Shown: positions 7,358 to 16,262 of the stretch, piece after piece | Numbering within the stretch: position 1 is the first letter of the stretch | Layout: each line of letters starts with the position of its first letter | Assembly (NCBI RefSeq): GCF_900095725.1 | Contig: NZ_FMMP01000006.1 | Span: forward strand, 1,054,001 to 1,118,000 | Direction of reading: 5' to 3' | Length of the DNA stretch: 64,000 nucleotides | Source of the DNA: Cellulosilyticum sp. I15G10I2 | GTDB taxonomy: Bacteria; Bacillota; Clostridia; Lachnospirales; Cellulosilyticaceae | Position numbers and translations under genes: made by a program | Notes under the pieces: generated by a model | The model's input: the letters and a program-made list of their open reading frames with translations, nothing else | Told to the model about the DNA's origin: nothing | Databases searched by the model: none

Positions 7358-7999
7358 TTAACTAAGCTGAAAAATAAGCTGAACTATTGCCCACATCCAG
7401 CTGTTTAGGCCGCTTCTCATCATTCTCAAAGGTAAGTCTAACAAATTAAACATAATTAAAATAATTAAAATAATATGCCCATATCTTTCATATTGCATAT
7501 ACTTAAAATATTTATCTTCTGGCAAAATAGCACCTAATACCTTGGACCCATCTAATGGTGGTACCGGTATTAAGTTAAAAACGCCCAATCCAATATTAAT
7601 TATTGTTAAATAGCTGAAAAATCGAAATATATACTGTATACTTAAGCCGGCTTGCCCCCCTGTCACTTTTAAAATGATTCCCATAGCAATAGTAGCGATA
7701 AATGCAATGCCAAAATTCATAATGGGGCCTGCCATTGCCACCATAACCATTCCTCTTTTTTTATTTTGATAATAATGCGGATTGACCCTGACGGGTTTGG
7801 CCCAACCAAAATGAAAGATTAAAAGACAAAGTGTTCCCATAGGATCTAAATGCTGCAAAGGGTTAAGTGAAAGCCTTCCGTGGTACTTGGGCGTGGGGTC
7901 TCCCAATCGATATGACATATAGCCATGCGCAAATTCATGCATAGATATGGCGATTAGTATTGCTGGTATAGTATAAATTAACTCTTTAATAAAATCCAT
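7358..7999 (-). CDS. Site-2 protease family (M50) membrane metalloprotease
   Basis: 213 aa. HEFAH in the first membrane helix is the zinc HExxH motif. The second motif, with NLIPVPPLDGSK, supplies the third ligand Asp (the N-P-x-x-P-L-D-G type). About six hydrophobic segments. ATG 7999 follows AAGGAG at 9 nt; the frame to 8035 is not needed. These compact 'minimal S2P' proteins cleave within membranes; the substrate is unknown. Stands alone. Confidence 0.9.
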   Translation of the reverse strand: MDFIKELIYTIPAILIAISMHEFAHGYMSYRLGDPTPKYHGRLSLNPLQHLDPMGTLCLLIFHFGWAKPVRVNPHYYQNKKRGMVMVAMAGPIMNFGIAFIATIAMGIILKVTGGQAGLSIQYIFRFFSYLTIINIGLGVFNLIPVPPLDGSKVLGAILPEDKYFKYMQYERYGHIILIILIMFNLLDLPLRMMRSGLNSWMWAIVQLIFQLS

Positions 8000-8172
8000 A
8001 TAACTACGCTCCTTCTCTAGATGCTTATTAACCACTTACTAGTATTATAGACTAAATCCAAGTACAAATACAAATTTAATAACTTAAGGAGCTATTGCTT
8101 AAACTAAAAAATAGGCATATAATTTAAGCTGCTACTCTGACTATAATACTTTTAGAAAGGAAAATTTAATTT

Positions 8173-8565
8173 ATGAATTGGTTAAGAAAATGGATGTATG
8201 GCAGATATGGTATGGATCAACTTTCAATTGCACTTATAATAGTTTCCTTATGTCTATCTCTTTTATCATCGCTACTAAGTCTCTCTCTTTTATCTTTATT
8301 TGCTTACCCAGGTATTATGCTCGCTTATTTTAGGATACTCTCTAAAAACTATTCTAAGCGGCAAAAAGAAAACTTATACTTTTTAAAGTTTTGGACACCC
8401 TTAAAAACTAAGTACTCTAAGCAATTAAACCGACTAAAAGATATGAAAACCTACAGATACTATAAATGTGCGGCCTGTGGGCAAACCTTACGGGTACCAA
8501 AGGGCCGAGGCAATATTCGTATTATTTGCCCAAAATGTAAAAATGAGTTTAGCAAACGAACGTAG
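8173..8565 (+). CDS. Small membrane protein with C-terminal zinc ribbon
   Basis: 130 aa. A hydrophobic hairpin (about residues 18-52) is followed by a basic stretch and a zinc ribbon, CAACGQTLRVPKG...CPKCKNEF (about 100-125). The AAAGGAAAA site precedes the ATG. It is a conserved clostridial type without assigned function. It faces the molybdopterin-binding gene convergently; only 21 bp separate the stops and I see no terminator. Confidence 0.75.
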   Translation: MNWLRKWMYGRYGMDQLSIALIIVSLCLSLLSSLLSLSLLSLFAYPGIMLAYFRILSKNYSKRQKENLYFLKFWTPLKTKYSKQLNRLKDMKTYRYYKCAACGQTLRVPKGRGNIRIICPKCKNEFSKRT

Positions 8566-8586
8566 TCTTATTTATTATTAGGCGCC

Positions 8587-9612
8587 TTACATGCCTTTTC
8601 CAAATCCACAATGTGGATAGGTACATATTTCACAAGATAAACACAAACCACCATGACCCATTTTTGCTAAATCTTTAGCTGTTATTTTTTCATCTGCCAT
8701 CATTCTAGGTAATACTAAATCAAAAATTGTCTGCTTACCATACATAACGCAGCCGGGCAATCCTAAAATAGGAATAATACCCTTATAATAGGCAAGTAAG
8801 AACATTGCACCTGGTAATACAGGCGCACCATAAGATACAATATCGGCTCCAGTATTTTTAATCGCAAGTGGTGTTACATCATCTGGATCTACACTCATGC
8901 CTCCAGTACAAACTACCATCGTTGCCCCAGACTCTAGAAATGTCATAATTGCTTGTTCAATAGCCTCCGGCTTATCATCAACTATTTTTTGCCCCATTAG
9001 GGTTACATCAAATGGCATTAACTTTTCAATAACAACAGGTCCAAAACTATCTTTAATTCTGCCATAAAAAACCTCACTTCCAGTAGTTACAATGCCAATC
9101 TTTTGGGGTTTATAAGTCTTAATAGCTAGCAGCGGGCTTTCTCCTCCTATCGCTTTTGCTTTTTCCATCTTTTCCTTTTCTATAATAAGAGGGATAATTC
9201 TTGTCCCTGCCAATTTATCACCCTTTTTTACTGAGAAATTATTATGTCTGGTAGCAATCATCATCTCTCCTAGTGAATTAATTGCCTCTAGTCGCTCTAC
9301 ATCTATTTTTAGCACGCCCTCTGTTTGTGCTATAAGATCAATCTTACCTTCTTTAACTTCAGTTCTTATCATATGCTCATTTTCGCATATAGTGCATAAT
9401 ATTTCTGCTGCCTCATTTTCATGCAGCATATTTTCAGCTTTCTCCCAAATATACAGATGCTCCTTGCCCACTGATAATAAAATGGGGATATCTTCTTTTC
9501 TTATGATGTGGCCTTTTCTAAATACAACATCTTTGTACACGCCTTTAATGATCTGTGTAATATCATGGCAGAGAATATGGCCAATAGCATCTTTTACATG
9601 AATTAGTTTCAA
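8587..9612 (-). CDS. Molybdopterin-binding (MoeA/MogA-fold) protein with C-terminal Cys cluster
   Basis: 341 aa from TTG 9612, eight bases after a perfect GGAGG; the frame start at 9627 overlaps that site. The MoCF_biosynth domain spans about 170-310, with KIGIVTTGSEV, GATMVVCTGGMSVDPDDVTP and PILGLPGCVMY. An N-terminal 160 aa precede it, and the C-terminus CLSCEICTYPHCGFG could bind metal. It probably takes part in molybdenum cofactor handling in the cytoplasm, but no molybdoenzyme or other moa/moe gene is nearby, so the exact role is uncertain. Downstream of a terminator that ends the ttcA-like unit. Confidence 0.82.
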   Translation of the reverse strand: MKLIHVKDAIGHILCHDITQIIKGVYKDVVFRKGHIIRKEDIPILLSVGKEHLYIWEKAENMLHENEAAEILCTICENEHMIRTEVKEGKIDLIAQTEGVLKIDVERLEAINSLGEMMIATRHNNFSVKKGDKLAGTRIIPLIIEKEKMEKAKAIGGESPLLAIKTYKPQKIGIVTTGSEVFYGRIKDSFGPVVIEKLMPFDVTLMGQKIVDDKPEAIEQAIMTFLESGATMVVCTGGMSVDPDDVTPLAIKNTGADIVSYGAPVLPGAMFLLAYYKGIIPILGLPGCVMYGKQTIFDLVLPRMMADEKITAKDLAKMGHGGLCLSCEICTYPHCGFGKGM

Positions 9613-9652
9613 TATGATCACCTCCACTAAGTGTTATACGCTTATTAAAATA

Positions 9653-9697
9653 ACATAAAAAAAAGGTCATTTATGGCTTTTATTCCATAAGTGACCT
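9653..9697 (-). terminator. Terminator after the TtcA-like gene
   Basis: Minus-strand hairpin AGGTCACTTATGG / CCATAAATGACCT (one mismatch, 8-nt loop) followed by nine T. A second, weaker dyad (9708-9735, ACACTAT...ATAGTGT) lies just upstream of it. Because it sits 40 bp before the molybdopterin-binding gene it could also act as an attenuator for that gene. Confidence 0.8.
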
Positions 9698-9791
9698 CTT
9701 TGTCCCTACACTATTATATTGCTCAAATATAGTGTCATTATATAGTGCTTTATTTTGATTGTCAATGCTTAATTCTTGATTTAACAGCCTC

Positions 9792-10619
9792 TTACCGTTC
9801 ATATTCATCTAAAAAATGATGCATCTTCCCATCCTTACGATAGCCAATAACTGTATTTAAATTAACATTGTGAATACTTCTAAAAATATTCATTTCTATA
9901 TGTGGATTCGTTTGCCTAAACTTCTTAATTAATACTTTCATCTCCTGACGTTTAGATCCTCCGCCATTATCACCAAGGACACAGTTCTCCGTAAAACGGC
10001 AGGCACATTGGATAAACTGCAGTTCATGTGTTCTTTTCCAAGCTAAAATATCTTCTTCTTTAATCAGATACATCGGTCTTATAAGTTCCATCCCTGCATA
10101 ATTTGTACTGTGAAGTTTAGGCATCATTGTTTTTATTTCCCCTGCATAAAGCATGCTCATTAGAACCGTTTCGATTACATCATCAAAGTGGTGCCCTAAA
10201 GCTATTTTATTACATCCTAGGTCTTGTGCATATTTATAGAGGTACCCACGTCGCATTCTTGCACATAAATAACAAGGCGATTCATCTACACTTGCTACAA
10301 TATCAAATATCTGTGTTTCAAACACTTTAATAGGAATATTTAAATATTCTGCATTATTAATAATAACTTCTCTATTATAAGGGTTGTACCCCGGATCCAT
10401 TACAACAAATTCTAAATCAAACTTCACCTTACCATGCTTTTGAAGTTCTTGCATACATTTTGCAAGCAGCATGGAGTCCTTGCCTCCTGAGATACAAACA
10501 GCAATTTTATCGCCTTCTTTAACAAGCTGATACTCGTTAATCCCTGTAATGAACTTTGACCATATATTTTTACGATATTTTTTAATAATACTTCTTTCAA
10601 TCTCTTGATATTTTTTCAT
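9792..10619 (-). CDS. TtcA-family tRNA/sulfur-transfer PP-loop ATPase
   Basis: 275 aa. The PP-loop SGGKDS (residue about 45) binds ATP for adenylation. The C-x-x-C in CYLCARMRRG and the later CACRFTENC supply cysteines that in TtcA hold a [4Fe-4S] cluster. GHHFDDVIET is the second nucleotide motif. TtcA makes 2-thiocytidine in tRNA; this homologue is likely a tRNA thiolase, but the family also has members of unknown substrate. It starts 10 bp after the cysteine desulfurase, its probable sulfur donor. Confidence 0.85.
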   Translation of the reverse strand: MKKYQEIERSIIKKYRKNIWSKFITGINEYQLVKEGDKIAVCISGGKDSMLLAKCMQELQKHGKVKFDLEFVVMDPGYNPYNREVIINNAEYLNIPIKVFETQIFDIVASVDESPCYLCARMRRGYLYKYAQDLGCNKIALGHHFDDVIETVLMSMLYAGEIKTMMPKLHSTNYAGMELIRPMYLIKEEDILAWKRTHELQFIQCACRFTENCVLGDNGGGSKRQEMKVLIKKFRQTNPHIEMNIFRSIHNVNLNTVIGYRKDGKMHHFLDEYER

Positions 10620-10629
10620 GTTTTTATCC

Positions 10630-11751
10630 CTATTTCACTAAATTTTTATAACACTCACTAAAACCCTGTAAAAAAATTTCGCATTCTTCTGGTGTTGTGA
10701 GCTGACTTAAGCTGATTCTTAGCGTTGCTAATGCTAACTTCTTATCTTTAGTAACCGCATAAACTGCTTTTGATGCCGTATTCACTGGGCAACATGCGGA
10801 TTTTGTAGAAATATAAATAGCATGTTTTTCTAGAGCCTTCTGAAATATTTCGGCTTTAATGCCCGGAATACTTACATTCAAAATAAAGGGGATACATTCC
10901 TTGGTGCTATTAATCTTAACTTTTGCAAAAGCGCTAAGCCCTACTTTTAATTTCTGATTTAATTCCTCTACATACGCGTAGCTTGTCTGCTGATTTAACA
11001 GTGCTAGCTTTAGGGCGTGCTCAGTCGCTGCAGCTAAAGCTAGCATCGGTGTGCCACTTCGAAATTGGGTTGTGCTTTTTCCACCATGAATAAGCGGTTC
11101 TATTATCACCTGCTCTTTTTTAATTAGAATCCCACATCCATTTAACCCATAAAATTTATGTGGGGCAAATGTCATCAAGTCAATTGTATTTAATGATACG
11201 GGAATTTTCCCTATTGCTTGTGTCGCATCAACATGGAAAAAGCAATGCGGATATGCCTCGAGCAGATTACCTATTTCATCTATATGCTGCTTAATACCCA
11301 TTTCACTATCCACATAACAAACGGAGACTAAGATCGTATCTGATCTTAATAACTCTTTTAAATGCTCTAAATCTACAAGTCCATTCTCTAAAACATCTAC
11401 GAAATCCACTTCATATCCAATATTTTGCAACGCTTTTATAGCGCCTGTAACAGATGAATGTTCTAAATAAGTGGTAATTATATGTTTACCATATTTTTTA
11501 TACTGATTTGCGATGCCTTTTACGGCTAAATTGTTCGCTTCACTTGCTCCTGATGTATAAATAATTTCAGTCGTTTTAATACCTAATAACTCGGCAATAT
11601 TTTCTGTTGATAAGTCAAGGCGCGCTTTAGCCTCGAGTCCCAGTTGATGCGATGCATTAGGATTAGCCATATAACGTGTTGAAATATCGCAAAAGGTTTG
11701 TAAAACTTCTTTATTAACTGGTGTGGTTGCCGCATAATCTAAATAAATCAT
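10630..11751 (-). CDS. Cysteine desulfurase (NifS/IscS class V aminotransferase)
   Basis: 373 aa. Converts cysteine to alanine and an enzyme-bound persulfide, using PLP. LDYAATTPV starts the fold, FHVDATQAIG is the cofactor Asp region, FAPHKFYG contains the PLP lysine, and STKSACCP supplies the active-site loop cysteine. GAGGGA precedes ATG 11751. The two-gene unit with the TtcA-like protein points to tRNA or cofactor thiolation rather than bulk Fe-S assembly, since no IscU/NifU gene is next to it. Confidence 0.93.
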   Translation of the reverse strand: MIYLDYAATTPVNKEVLQTFCDISTRYMANPNASHQLGLEAKARLDLSTENIAELLGIKTTEIIYTSGASEANNLAVKGIANQYKKYGKHIITTYLEHSSVTGAIKALQNIGYEVDFVDVLENGLVDLEHLKELLRSDTILVSVCYVDSEMGIKQHIDEIGNLLEAYPHCFFHVDATQAIGKIPVSLNTIDLMTFAPHKFYGLNGCGILIKKEQVIIEPLIHGGKSTTQFRSGTPMLALAAATEHALKLALLNQQTSYAYVEELNQKLKVGLSAFAKVKINSTKECIPFILNVSIPGIKAEIFQKALEKHAIYISTKSACCPVNTASKAVYAVTKDKKLALATLRISLSQLTTPEECEIFLQGFSECYKNLVK

Positions 11752-11952
11752 AGGATTCCCTCACTTATTGATCTCTATCTTGATTTTTCACTCTCTCAGC
11801 AAATTTTTATTGTGTATTACTATCCATTTATTATAAATATACTTATTGCTACGCATTAAATAATACGTTTCATTACTTCGTTTGTCAATATCAAATATAA
11901 CCTACACTGCACCTCGTTAAATAAATTGAAATATTATTTATTAAAGCTACCG

Positions 11953-14880
11953 TTATTTGATAGTTTCTACATAATTATAATTATAAACTTTTTCTATTTC
12001 TTCGACTTTTAGAGGCTTGCTAAAAAGATAACCTTGAATATAGTCACATCCTCCTATTTTAAGCCTTCTATATTGTTCTACTTCCTCTATTCCTTCTGCC
12101 GTAACCTGCAGCTTTAGGCTATGTACCAGAGAAATAATACTATCCATTACTTTTATGTTTTCCATTTCTAAAAATCTATCACTTAAGGACTTATCCAGCT
12201 TAATTTTATCTACTGGCATAAAGGTTAAATAACTCAGTGAAGAATAGCCTGTACCAAAATCATCTAAAGCAATCTTAACGCCTTTAAGTTTTAGTTCATT
12301 AAGGAAGCTAGTCGTATCTTCCTTTCTTTCTAATAATATGCTTTCTGTTATTTCTATCTCTAAGTATTTCGGGTCTACTTTATTATCATTAAGCATTTTT
12401 TCAAGAAAGTCTAGGTACTTATCATCTCTTAACTGTTTAGTAGAAAAATTGATTGCTACGGGTTTGAGGCCAAAGCCGCGTTCTCTCCAGCATGCTATTT
12501 GGCGAATAGCCTCTTTTGTTACCCATCTGCCTATTTCAATAATAAGTCCTGCTTCTTCAGCAATAGGTATAAACAAATTAGGCCCAATACTATGATCTTT
12601 TAGCCTTAGGAGTGCTTCAAATCCGACAACCTCTCCAGTTTCAACACAAACTTGTGGTTGATACATCAAGATAAACCCCTCTTCTCTTAATGCTTTTCTC
12701 AAAATTGCGCTAATATACGCTTTTTCCCTTAGATTTTCAGTCATTTTATGATCAAAGAACATATGATTGTTTTTGCCTAGATTTTTAACCTTATACATTG
12801 CAGTATCAGCATTCATGATTAATTGATTTGCCTCATTGCTGTCATGGGGATAGCGGGTAATGCCCATACTATAATGAATATGGATTTCTTCTTCCTTAAT
12901 AGCAAGTGCAGTTTTTAGAGCGTGGCGTATCTTATTAATATAGTGATCAGTGATCTTAGAATCCCCTTCATCATAAATAAGTATGAGAAACTCATCTCCC
13001 CCAAATCTTGATATAAACATTTTTTGATCTACACAATTATTAAGCCTTTTTGCTACTTCCTGTAAAACCATATCCCCATAAGTATGTCCTAAAATATCGT
13101 TAATTTCCTTGAAGTTATCAAGATCCAAAAGCAATACAGCGCCCTTTTTTGCTTGTTCTAATTCTTCTTTTAGCTTATTCATAAAATAGATTCTATTAGG
13201 AAGATGTGTTAGAGAATCATGGAAAGCTAAGTGCTCTATATAGGCTTCTTGTTCTTTAAATTTTGTAATATCAAGCACTATACCATTAATAAATTTTAAA
13301 CGTCCTCCTAAATTCGTAAGGTGCTTACCACTTACTAACAGCCACTTTAGATTGCCTTCTTGATCTTTTATACGCACTTGCGTATAAATTTCTTGCTTAG
13401 TCCCATTAATAACTTCTGTATAATTTTTAACCAAAAGCGCTCTATCTTCTGGCAGTAAAAATTGTTCTAAAACTAAATTAACATCTTCATTTTCTTGTAT
13501 AGAACGATTTAAAATATTAGAAACCTCCTTGGAAAAATACAACTTTTTATTTTCTAAATTCATTTCCCAAACAGCACTATTAGTTCCTTTAATAGCAATC
13601 TCATATTTCTGCTGTAAATTCTCCAGCTTTTCTGTATAGCGTTGAATTTCATTATATTGACTTCTTAATTCTTCCTCTGTTGCCGTAAGTTCCTCATATA
13701 AAGTAGTTAGTTCCTCATGGCTTTCTTGCAACGCTCTTTCAATTGCTCTTCTTCTTATATTATCTCGGATGATAAAAAATATTACTAGTACAAAAAATGT
13801 GATAATAAGAAACATGATAATCAGCATAGTCTTATACTGCTGAAAAAATGTTGGCTTTCGGTTAATAAGTACAGCATCATCTGGAATAAGCTGTTCATTA
13901 ATATTATATTTTTTAATAATATCATAATCAAAAATATACTTATTCGGGCTTTCTAAGACTACCTCTATTGATTCTATAGGTACTCCATCAAAAACATCTA
14001 TAATAATCTGAGCTGCTGATTTTCCCTGTTCAAAATAAGATATCATTTTTCCGCCAAGTAAACCTGTCCCGACTCCCCCTATCGAAGCACGATAAACTGG
14101 AACTTTCGTATTACTTTTTAATATTTCTACAGCTTCATCAATAGATATAGCCTTTTCTGTTTTGTCTTGAAACATGCTTAAATAAAGTAAAATAGTATCT
14201 TCTTCTATCTCCTGTAATATCATTTCAAATTCTTTAAATGTATAGTTTGATACATTAAGATCTTCAAAAGTTAATGTCTTAAAATGATCCTTTGTGTTAT
14301 AAAACTGTTCCTTGTCCCCTTTTCCAGTCAAGGTATTATCTATAATAGCAACGACCTTTTTAGCCAAAGGATTAAATTTCTGAGCAATTTCTATCGTCTC
14401 TTTTAAAGAAACAGCCTCAACTAGTCCTGTAATATGATTGCTCTTGGCTGCTACTCTAGCGCGGTCAAAATCATTTATACAAAAAAATACAATAGGTAAA
14501 TCTTTAAAAAGTGATTGTTGATAATCCATAGCAAACTGTAAAGCATTATCGTCCCCTACAATGACTGCGTCATAGGGTGTAAGATTATTTAACTTATTTT
14601 TAAGCATCTGATAAAATAACTGCTTATGCTCTTTTGTATCTATCCGCTTACTGTCCATATATTCGATATCAAGATTAATAGGATATGGCTCGAAAATAAA
14701 CTTTATACCCTGTATTTGATCTGGTACTGTCATAAAGTTCTCAGTATATGAGCTTATAAACAGAACATTTTTTTGCTCTTCTGCCTCATAGGTCGAATCC
14801 GCAAAAATATTTATAGCTACAAACGCATAAAAACATAGAATAATTAATACGCTCTTTTTAATAGACATGTACTTTCTCAT
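11953..14880 (-). CDS. Membrane GGDEF-EAL protein with ABC_sub_bind sensor and PAS domain
   Basis: 975 aa. Order: membrane anchor or signal (8-27), extracytoplasmic ABC_sub_bind-type ligand domain (about 35-325), membrane helix (about 350-372), coiled coil (378-425), PAS/PAC (about 430-545), GGDEF (about 550-710, RFGGDEF intact), EAL (about 720-962). EAL catalytic elements are present: EALLR, IEITES, DDFGTGYSSL and KLDKS. Both cyclase and phosphodiesterase motifs are intact, so net activity may be set by the ligand bound outside. GGGGGA lies before ATG 14880. Monocistronic. It could feed the c-di-GMP pool read by the riboswitch at 6341-6432. Confidence 0.93.
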   Translation of the reverse strand: MRKYMSIKKSVLIILCFYAFVAINIFADSTYEAEEQKNVLFISSYTENFMTVPDQIQGIKFIFEPYPINLDIEYMDSKRIDTKEHKQLFYQMLKNKLNNLTPYDAVIVGDDNALQFAMDYQQSLFKDLPIVFFCINDFDRARVAAKSNHITGLVEAVSLKETIEIAQKFNPLAKKVVAIIDNTLTGKGDKEQFYNTKDHFKTLTFEDLNVSNYTFKEFEMILQEIEEDTILLYLSMFQDKTEKAISIDEAVEILKSNTKVPVYRASIGGVGTGLLGGKMISYFEQGKSAAQIIIDVFDGVPIESIEVVLESPNKYIFDYDIIKKYNINEQLIPDDAVLINRKPTFFQQYKTMLIIMFLIITFFVLVIFFIIRDNIRRRAIERALQESHEELTTLYEELTATEEELRSQYNEIQRYTEKLENLQQKYEIAIKGTNSAVWEMNLENKKLYFSKEVSNILNRSIQENEDVNLVLEQFLLPEDRALLVKNYTEVINGTKQEIYTQVRIKDQEGNLKWLLVSGKHLTNLGGRLKFINGIVLDITKFKEQEAYIEHLAFHDSLTHLPNRIYFMNKLKEELEQAKKGAVLLLDLDNFKEINDILGHTYGDMVLQEVAKRLNNCVDQKMFISRFGGDEFLILIYDEGDSKITDHYINKIRHALKTALAIKEEEIHIHYSMGITRYPHDSNEANQLIMNADTAMYKVKNLGKNNHMFFDHKMTENLREKAYISAILRKALREEGFILMYQPQVCVETGEVVGFEALLRLKDHSIGPNLFIPIAEEAGLIIEIGRWVTKEAIRQIACWRERGFGLKPVAINFSTKQLRDDKYLDFLEKMLNDNKVDPKYLEIEITESILLERKEDTTSFLNELKLKGVKIALDDFGTGYSSLSYLTFMPVDKIKLDKSLSDRFLEMENIKVMDSIISLVHSLKLQVTAEGIEEVEQYRRLKIGGCDYIQGYLFSKPLKVEEIEKVYNYNYVETIK

Positions 14881-15021
14881 AAAATCCCCCAGCCATATTT
14901 ATTTTACCGTTTTCCCCTTGGCCCCATTAGCTTTGTTCGCTTCATTTAAAACTTAAAGCATCTTATTTACATTATACCCCTTATTTTCCCAAAATCCTAT
15001 AAAATCTAACAAATTATTTTA

Positions 15022-15079
15022 TTTATAATACAAAAGGCATCTGTATCAACTTCAATACAGATGCCTTTTGTATTATAAA
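15022..15079. terminator. Strong terminator after nspC
   Basis: Perfect 25-bp arms with an 8-nt loop, flanked by A/T runs. It lies just downstream of the polyamine decarboxylase gene on the minus strand. Confidence 0.85.
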
Positions 15080-15112
15080 TATTAAGTTACTCTATTATTA
15101 AATTTATTACAC

Positions 15113-16255
15113 CTAAGATAAACGAGACTTATAATCTTTATAATCAAATTGTTTAACTACCTTTGTCCCTTCAGTCTCACTAAATAATGCAATGGACGGC
15201 AGATTTATCCCATTAAAAGTATTGTTTTTAACCATTGTATAGTGTGCCATATCACAAAAAACAAGCTTATCTCCAGGTTTTAACGGTTGCTTAAAAGAAT
15301 AATCTCCAATAACATCTCCGGCTAAGCAAGTTGGTCCTCCAAATCTATAAGTATACGCATATTCACTTGGCATGCCAGCATCAATAATCTGCGGCCTATA
15401 AGGCATTTCAAGTACATCTGGCATATGACATGCTGCCGAAGTATCCAAAATAGCAAGATTCATATCATTATCAATTGTATCAAGGACTGTGGTAACAAGA
15501 TATCCTGTGTTTAAAGCCACTGCCTCTCCCGGCTCTAAGTATACATCTACCCCATACTTATTCTTAATAAACATAATAGAACGTATAAGTATTTCAATAT
15601 CGTAGTCAGGCCGTGTAATATGATGCCCTCCTCCAAAATTAATCCACTTCATTTTTTTTATATACGCACCAAATTTCTCATCTACTACTTTAATAGTACG
15701 TTCAAGTGTATCTGAATTTTGTTCACACATAGTATGAAAGTGAAGACCATCAATACCATCAAGTTCTTCTGGTTTAAAGTTAGCCAGCGTTACACCTAGT
15801 CGAGAATGCTTAAAACAAGGATTATAAATATCTGTTTCTATTTCTGAATATTCTGGATTGATACGTATACCACATTCTATTTTTTTAGACCCTTTACTTT
15901 TAACCAGCTCTTTATACTTACTCCATTGATTAAAAGAATTAAATACGATATGATCACTATACTGCATGATCTCATTAAACTCATCATCTCTATACGCAGG
16001 TGCGTAAATATGAACTTCTTTTCCCATTTCTTCATAACCTAGCTTTGCTTCAAATAAAGAGCTTGCTGTGATGCCTGCTAAATATTTCTCTATCAAAGGA
16101 AATGCAGCAAACATTGAGAACCCTTTTAGTGCAAGCAGAATGCGACATCCCGTTTGATCCTGAACATATTTTAAAGTCTCAAGGTTTTTCTTCAGCAATC
16201 TTTCATCAACCACATAGCAAGGTGATGGCAGTGCATTAAAATCTATATTCATCAT
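15113..16255 (-). CDS. nspC: Carboxynorspermidine/carboxyspermidine decarboxylase
   Basis: 380 aa PLP enzyme of the alanine-racemase/group IV decarboxylase fold. LLALKGFSMF carries the PLP lysine, WINFGGGHH and DVYLEPGEAV are cofactor-phosphate and carboxylate sites, and FGGPTCLAGDVIG is the second active-site region (Cys). It decarboxylates carboxyspermidine (or carboxynorspermidine) to the triamine in the cytoplasm. It follows the synthase gene after 7 bp. Two adjacent ATGs are possible (16255 and 16252). Confidence 0.94.
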   Translation of the reverse strand: MMNIDFNALPSPCYVVDERLLKKNLETLKYVQDQTGCRILLALKGFSMFAAFPLIEKYLAGITASSLFEAKLGYEEMGKEVHIYAPAYRDDEFNEIMQYSDHIVFNSFNQWSKYKELVKSKGSKKIECGIRINPEYSEIETDIYNPCFKHSRLGVTLANFKPEELDGIDGLHFHTMCEQNSDTLERTIKVVDEKFGAYIKKMKWINFGGGHHITRPDYDIEILIRSIMFIKNKYGVDVYLEPGEAVALNTGYLVTTVLDTIDNDMNLAILDTSAACHMPDVLEMPYRPQIIDAGMPSEYAYTYRFGGPTCLAGDVIGDYSFKQPLKPGDKLVFCDMAHYTMVKNNTFNGINLPSIALFSETEGTKVVKQFDYKDYKSRLS

Positions 16256-16262
16256 TTATACC

